Assembly (NCBI RefSeq): GCF_000212355.1
Contig: NC_015496.1
Location: 620,001-684,000, forward strand
Origin: Dokdonia sp. 4H-3-7-5
Lineage (GTDB): Bacteria > Bacteroidota > Bacteroidia > Flavobacteriales > Flavobacteriaceae
Direction of reading: 5' to 3'
Length of the DNA stretch: 64,000 nt
Both the position numbers and the translations under genes were made by a program. Below, one piece after another: positions 62,237 through 64,000 of the stretch (its first letter is position 1; each line of letters begins with the position of its first letter). The notes beneath the pieces were generated by a model. That model did not search any database, was not told the DNA's origin, and saw nothing but the letters and a program-made list of their open reading frames with translations.

Positions 62237-63409
62237 TTAAATAATTTCTGCTACCACAAAAGTACTACCGCCTATAAATATAAGATCACTTGCGCCAGCT
62301 GTCTTTTTTGCAGCACTAAAAGCTTCTTTTACATTAGGATACGCTTTTCCATTCAATCGGTGAGTCTCTGCAGTTTTTCTTAACAATTGCACCTCCATTC
62401 CTCTCGGCACATCTGGTTTACAAAAATAATAAGTTGCATAACTTGGAAAAAGAGGCAAAATGCTCCCAAGATCCTTATCAGATACTACACCCAATACAAT
62501 ATGTAATTTTTTATATTTCTCCTTACTTAGCTGCTCAATGACATAAGTCAGCCCCTCTTTATTGTGCCCCGTATCACAAATCACCCTTGGCAATTCTTGT
62601 AGTATTTGCCATCGACCTAGAAGTCCTGTATTCTTAACTACATTTTTAAGTCCTTTTGCAATGTGCTGTATTCCCACATGGAAATCTGCGCCTTGCAATA
62701 CTGAAAATGCTACTTGAACGGTTCTAATATTGTGTTTCTGGTATGAACCTATCAAATCTGATTGCATAGGCATTAAATCAAAATCATAAGCTTTGTATAG
62801 TGTTGCGTTACGCTTTTGCGAAAGCGTACTAAAAACATCTTCTGTCTCCTCATGATACTCTCCTATCACTACTGGCACATTTTCTTTTATAATTCCTGCT
62901 TTTTCGGCGGCAATACGTGGTAATGTATCTCCTAGAAATTGAGTGTGATCAATACCTATATTAGTAATAACAGACAATACAGGCGTTATAATATTAGTAG
63001 CATCTAGTCTACCTCCTAGACCTACTTCAATAATAGCAATATCTACTTTTTTGGTTGCGAAATAAGCGAAAGCCATTCCTACCGTCATCTCAAAAAATGA
63101 CAGTTGGTGCTCCTCAAAAAAGGCTTTGTGCTTTTTTACAAACCCCATGACAAATTGCTTACTTGCCATCTCTCCATTAATCTTGATACGCTCTCTAAAG
63201 TCTTTGAGATGTGGAGACGTATATAAACCTACAGTGTATCCAGCTTCTTGCAACACAGACGCCATCATATGACTTGTAGAACCTTTACCATTAGTTCCCG
63301 CTACATGTACCGCTTTAAACTGAGTGTGTGGATTGCCGAGGTATTCTGATAATAATTTAATATTATCTAAATCTGCTTTATAAGCAGCTGCTCCTTTGCG
63401 TTGATACAT
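62237..63409 (-). CDS. folC: Dihydrofolate synthase/folylpolyglutamate synthase
   Basis: A Mur-ligase-type enzyme that adds glutamate to folates. P-loop VAGTNGKGSTSHMM, IIEVGLGGRLDATNI, ITNIGIDHTQFLG and ICDTGHNKEG are intact. The only standard start in frame is 63409 (MYQRKG), but homologues start about 15 residues earlier. The in-frame upstream codons encode TYQETLDWLFAQLP right up to an ATC at 63452-63454, with a stop a few codons further up. The true start may be ATC (63454). A near-perfect palindrome copy with one mismatch (62811-62826) encodes LSQK. A -7-like element TATCTTTA (minus, 63478-63485) precedes it. Confidence 0.93.
   Translation of the reverse strand: MYQRKGAAAYKADLDNIKLLSEYLGNPHTQFKAVHVAGTNGKGSTSHMMASVLQEAGYTVGLYTSPHLKDFRERIKINGEMASKQFVMGFVKKHKAFFEEHQLSFFEMTVGMAFAYFATKKVDIAIIEVGLGGRLDATNIITPVLSVITNIGIDHTQFLGDTLPRIAAEKAGIIKENVPVVIGEYHEETEDVFSTLSQKRNATLYKAYDFDLMPMQSDLIGSYQKHNIRTVQVAFSVLQGADFHVGIQHIAKGLKNVVKNTGLLGRWQILQELPRVICDTGHNKEGLTYVIEQLSKEKYKKLHIVLGVVSDKDLGSILPLFPSYATYYFCKPDVPRGMEVQLLRKTAETHRLNGKAYPNVKEAFSAAKKTAGASDLIFIGGSTFVVAEII
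62811..62826. repeat. Degenerate palindrome copy in folC
   Basis: CGCTTTTGCGAAAGCG, a single mismatch at position 7; read as LSQK on the gene strand. Confidence 0.85.
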
Positions 63410-63558
63410 TGGTAATTGAGCAAATAGCCAATCTAAAGTTTCTTGGTAAGTGATAGTGGGTCGCTTTTAAGTGTATGTAAAGATAGGTAGATATTACCTA
63501 GGTAATTAACGTGAAAAACTGAGAGTTATATAAATCACTCCATTAATGAGTAAACCTA

Positions 63559-64000
63559 TTAGTCTGAGAGACTAAAACGATATACTATTTTTCCTATTTG
63601 CTTAGACGGCGCTCCGGAGTCTGCATTGAACTTTGTTGCTAGCGCTGCGGCTTTTGCTGGCTCAAGAAGACAGCGAGTATTATTAGTAGTTCCACGTACT
63701 CCAGGAGTTGCTTTAATAACTTTTCCATTACGATCTACCTCGATACTTACAACTACAGTACCTGCTTCGTTACACTCTTGCTGGCGCTTAGGCTTCCCAA
63801 GTGCTTTACGACCTCCTAGTTGGTAATTACCATCTCCATCAAGCCCCTTTCCGGTTCCGTAGTAACTTGAGGCATTAGGGTCGCCATTAGGATCACCTTT
63901 ATCGCCCGCTTTGCCATCATCACCTTCTCCTGCTTGTGAAGCTCCGTCGCTTTTTGGCCCATTAATTAATGCATCTAAAGCACTCGTAGTAGATTTATCT
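63559..64000 (-). CDS. tonB: Energy transducer TonB (partial)
   Basis: The C-terminal 147 or so codons of a TonB-family protein running off the window edge. The end has ECNEAGTVVVSIEVDRNGK, then ATPGVRGTTN and EPAKAAALATKFNADSGAPSK and a final VYRFSLSD, the usual periplasmic domain order of flavobacterial TonB. Before it is a Gly/Asp/Asn-rich linker. It transfers energy from ExbBD to outer-membrane receptors. folC lies downstream on the same strand, as is common. Confidence 0.9.
   Translation of the reverse strand, partial: DKSTTSALDALINGPKSDGASQAGEGDDGKAGDKGDPNGDPNASSYYGTGKGLDGDGNYQLGGRKALGKPKRQQECNEAGTVVVSIEVDRNGKVIKATPGVRGTTNNTRCLLEPAKAAALATKFNADSGAPSKQIGKIVYRFSLSD

Noticed and set aside
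118-62826. CRISPR array built from the palindrome
   Set aside because: Copies are kilobases apart, inside genes, and without regular spacers.
118-62826. The AFAKA peptide as a conserved protein motif
   Set aside because: Host proteins are unrelated and the palindrome is read in other frames too; the constraint is on DNA.

Overview
The window is from a member of the Bacteroidota, family Flavobacteriaceae, most likely a marine Dokdonia-like species (the genus is a guess). Support comes from the type IX secretion and gliding genes porV-porU-gldJ, a gliding-associated C-terminal domain protein, a flavobacterial TonB next to folC, an Hpt-Adk fusion, and AT-rich DNA with promoter elements of the TAnnTTTG type placed only a few bases before start codons. 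Gene density is chromosomal. I see no prophage, complete insertion sequence, CRISPR array or rRNA. There is one tRNA, tRNA-Val(TAC).

Layout. Bases 1-2609: tandem secreted proteins ending in a T9SS-type surface protein. 2677-6187: acetyltransferases, an M15 peptidase, a TPR protein and a DUF4136-like lipoprotein. 6252-10322: obg, fused hpt-adk, and purK-purE. 10575-18357: an M3 peptidase, a glycosyltransferase, a GbsR/MarR regulator with three small membrane proteins and an SDR epimerase, an ECF sigma factor with a small zinc-type anti-sigma, and a UbiA-like membrane protein. 18488-26825: gcvP, a ketoacyl synthase III, a methyltransferase, a glycosyltransferase, an alkaline phosphatase and MlaEF-type transporter genes. 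26927-34568: a leftward run (DUF389, manC, SprT-like, SDR, M28 peptidase) followed by pyruvate dehydrogenase E2 and E1alpha. 34777-43634: cdd and the T9SS/gliding block, then murF. 43745-49831: a fused glycerol kinase-glycerol-3-phosphate dehydrogenase, a sodium/sugar symporter and galE. 51311-56454: a TetR regulator with an ABC exporter, HlyD adaptor and TolC-like channel. 56553-61125: an ABC permease fused to an M1 aminopeptidase, with its ATPase. 62053-64000: tRNA-Val, folC and a partial tonB.

The most striking signal is a short perfect palindrome, CGCTTTCGCGAAAGCG. I count 15 perfect 16-mers and 19 intact copies of its inner 14-mer GCTTTCGCGAAAGC, about one per 3.4 kb, where chance predicts about 0.0002. 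Seventeen lie inside unrelated genes and two between genes. They fall in all three reading frames relative to the gene (14 read AFAKA, 2 LSRK, 1 FRES) and none creates a stop. In several secreted proteins the AFAKA peptide has become the signal-peptidase cleavage site. The constraint is therefore on DNA, not protein. This looks like a highly iterated palindrome comparable in kind to cyanobacterial HIP1 or to DNA uptake and chromosome-organising motifs. Its function is unknown to me.

Other points of interest are the GlpK-GlpD fusion, an exporter ATPase that has lost its catalytic motifs, a folC gene whose conserved start seems to be ATC, a GIY-YIG nuclease remnant, and a REP-like hairpin element near 50.8 kb.
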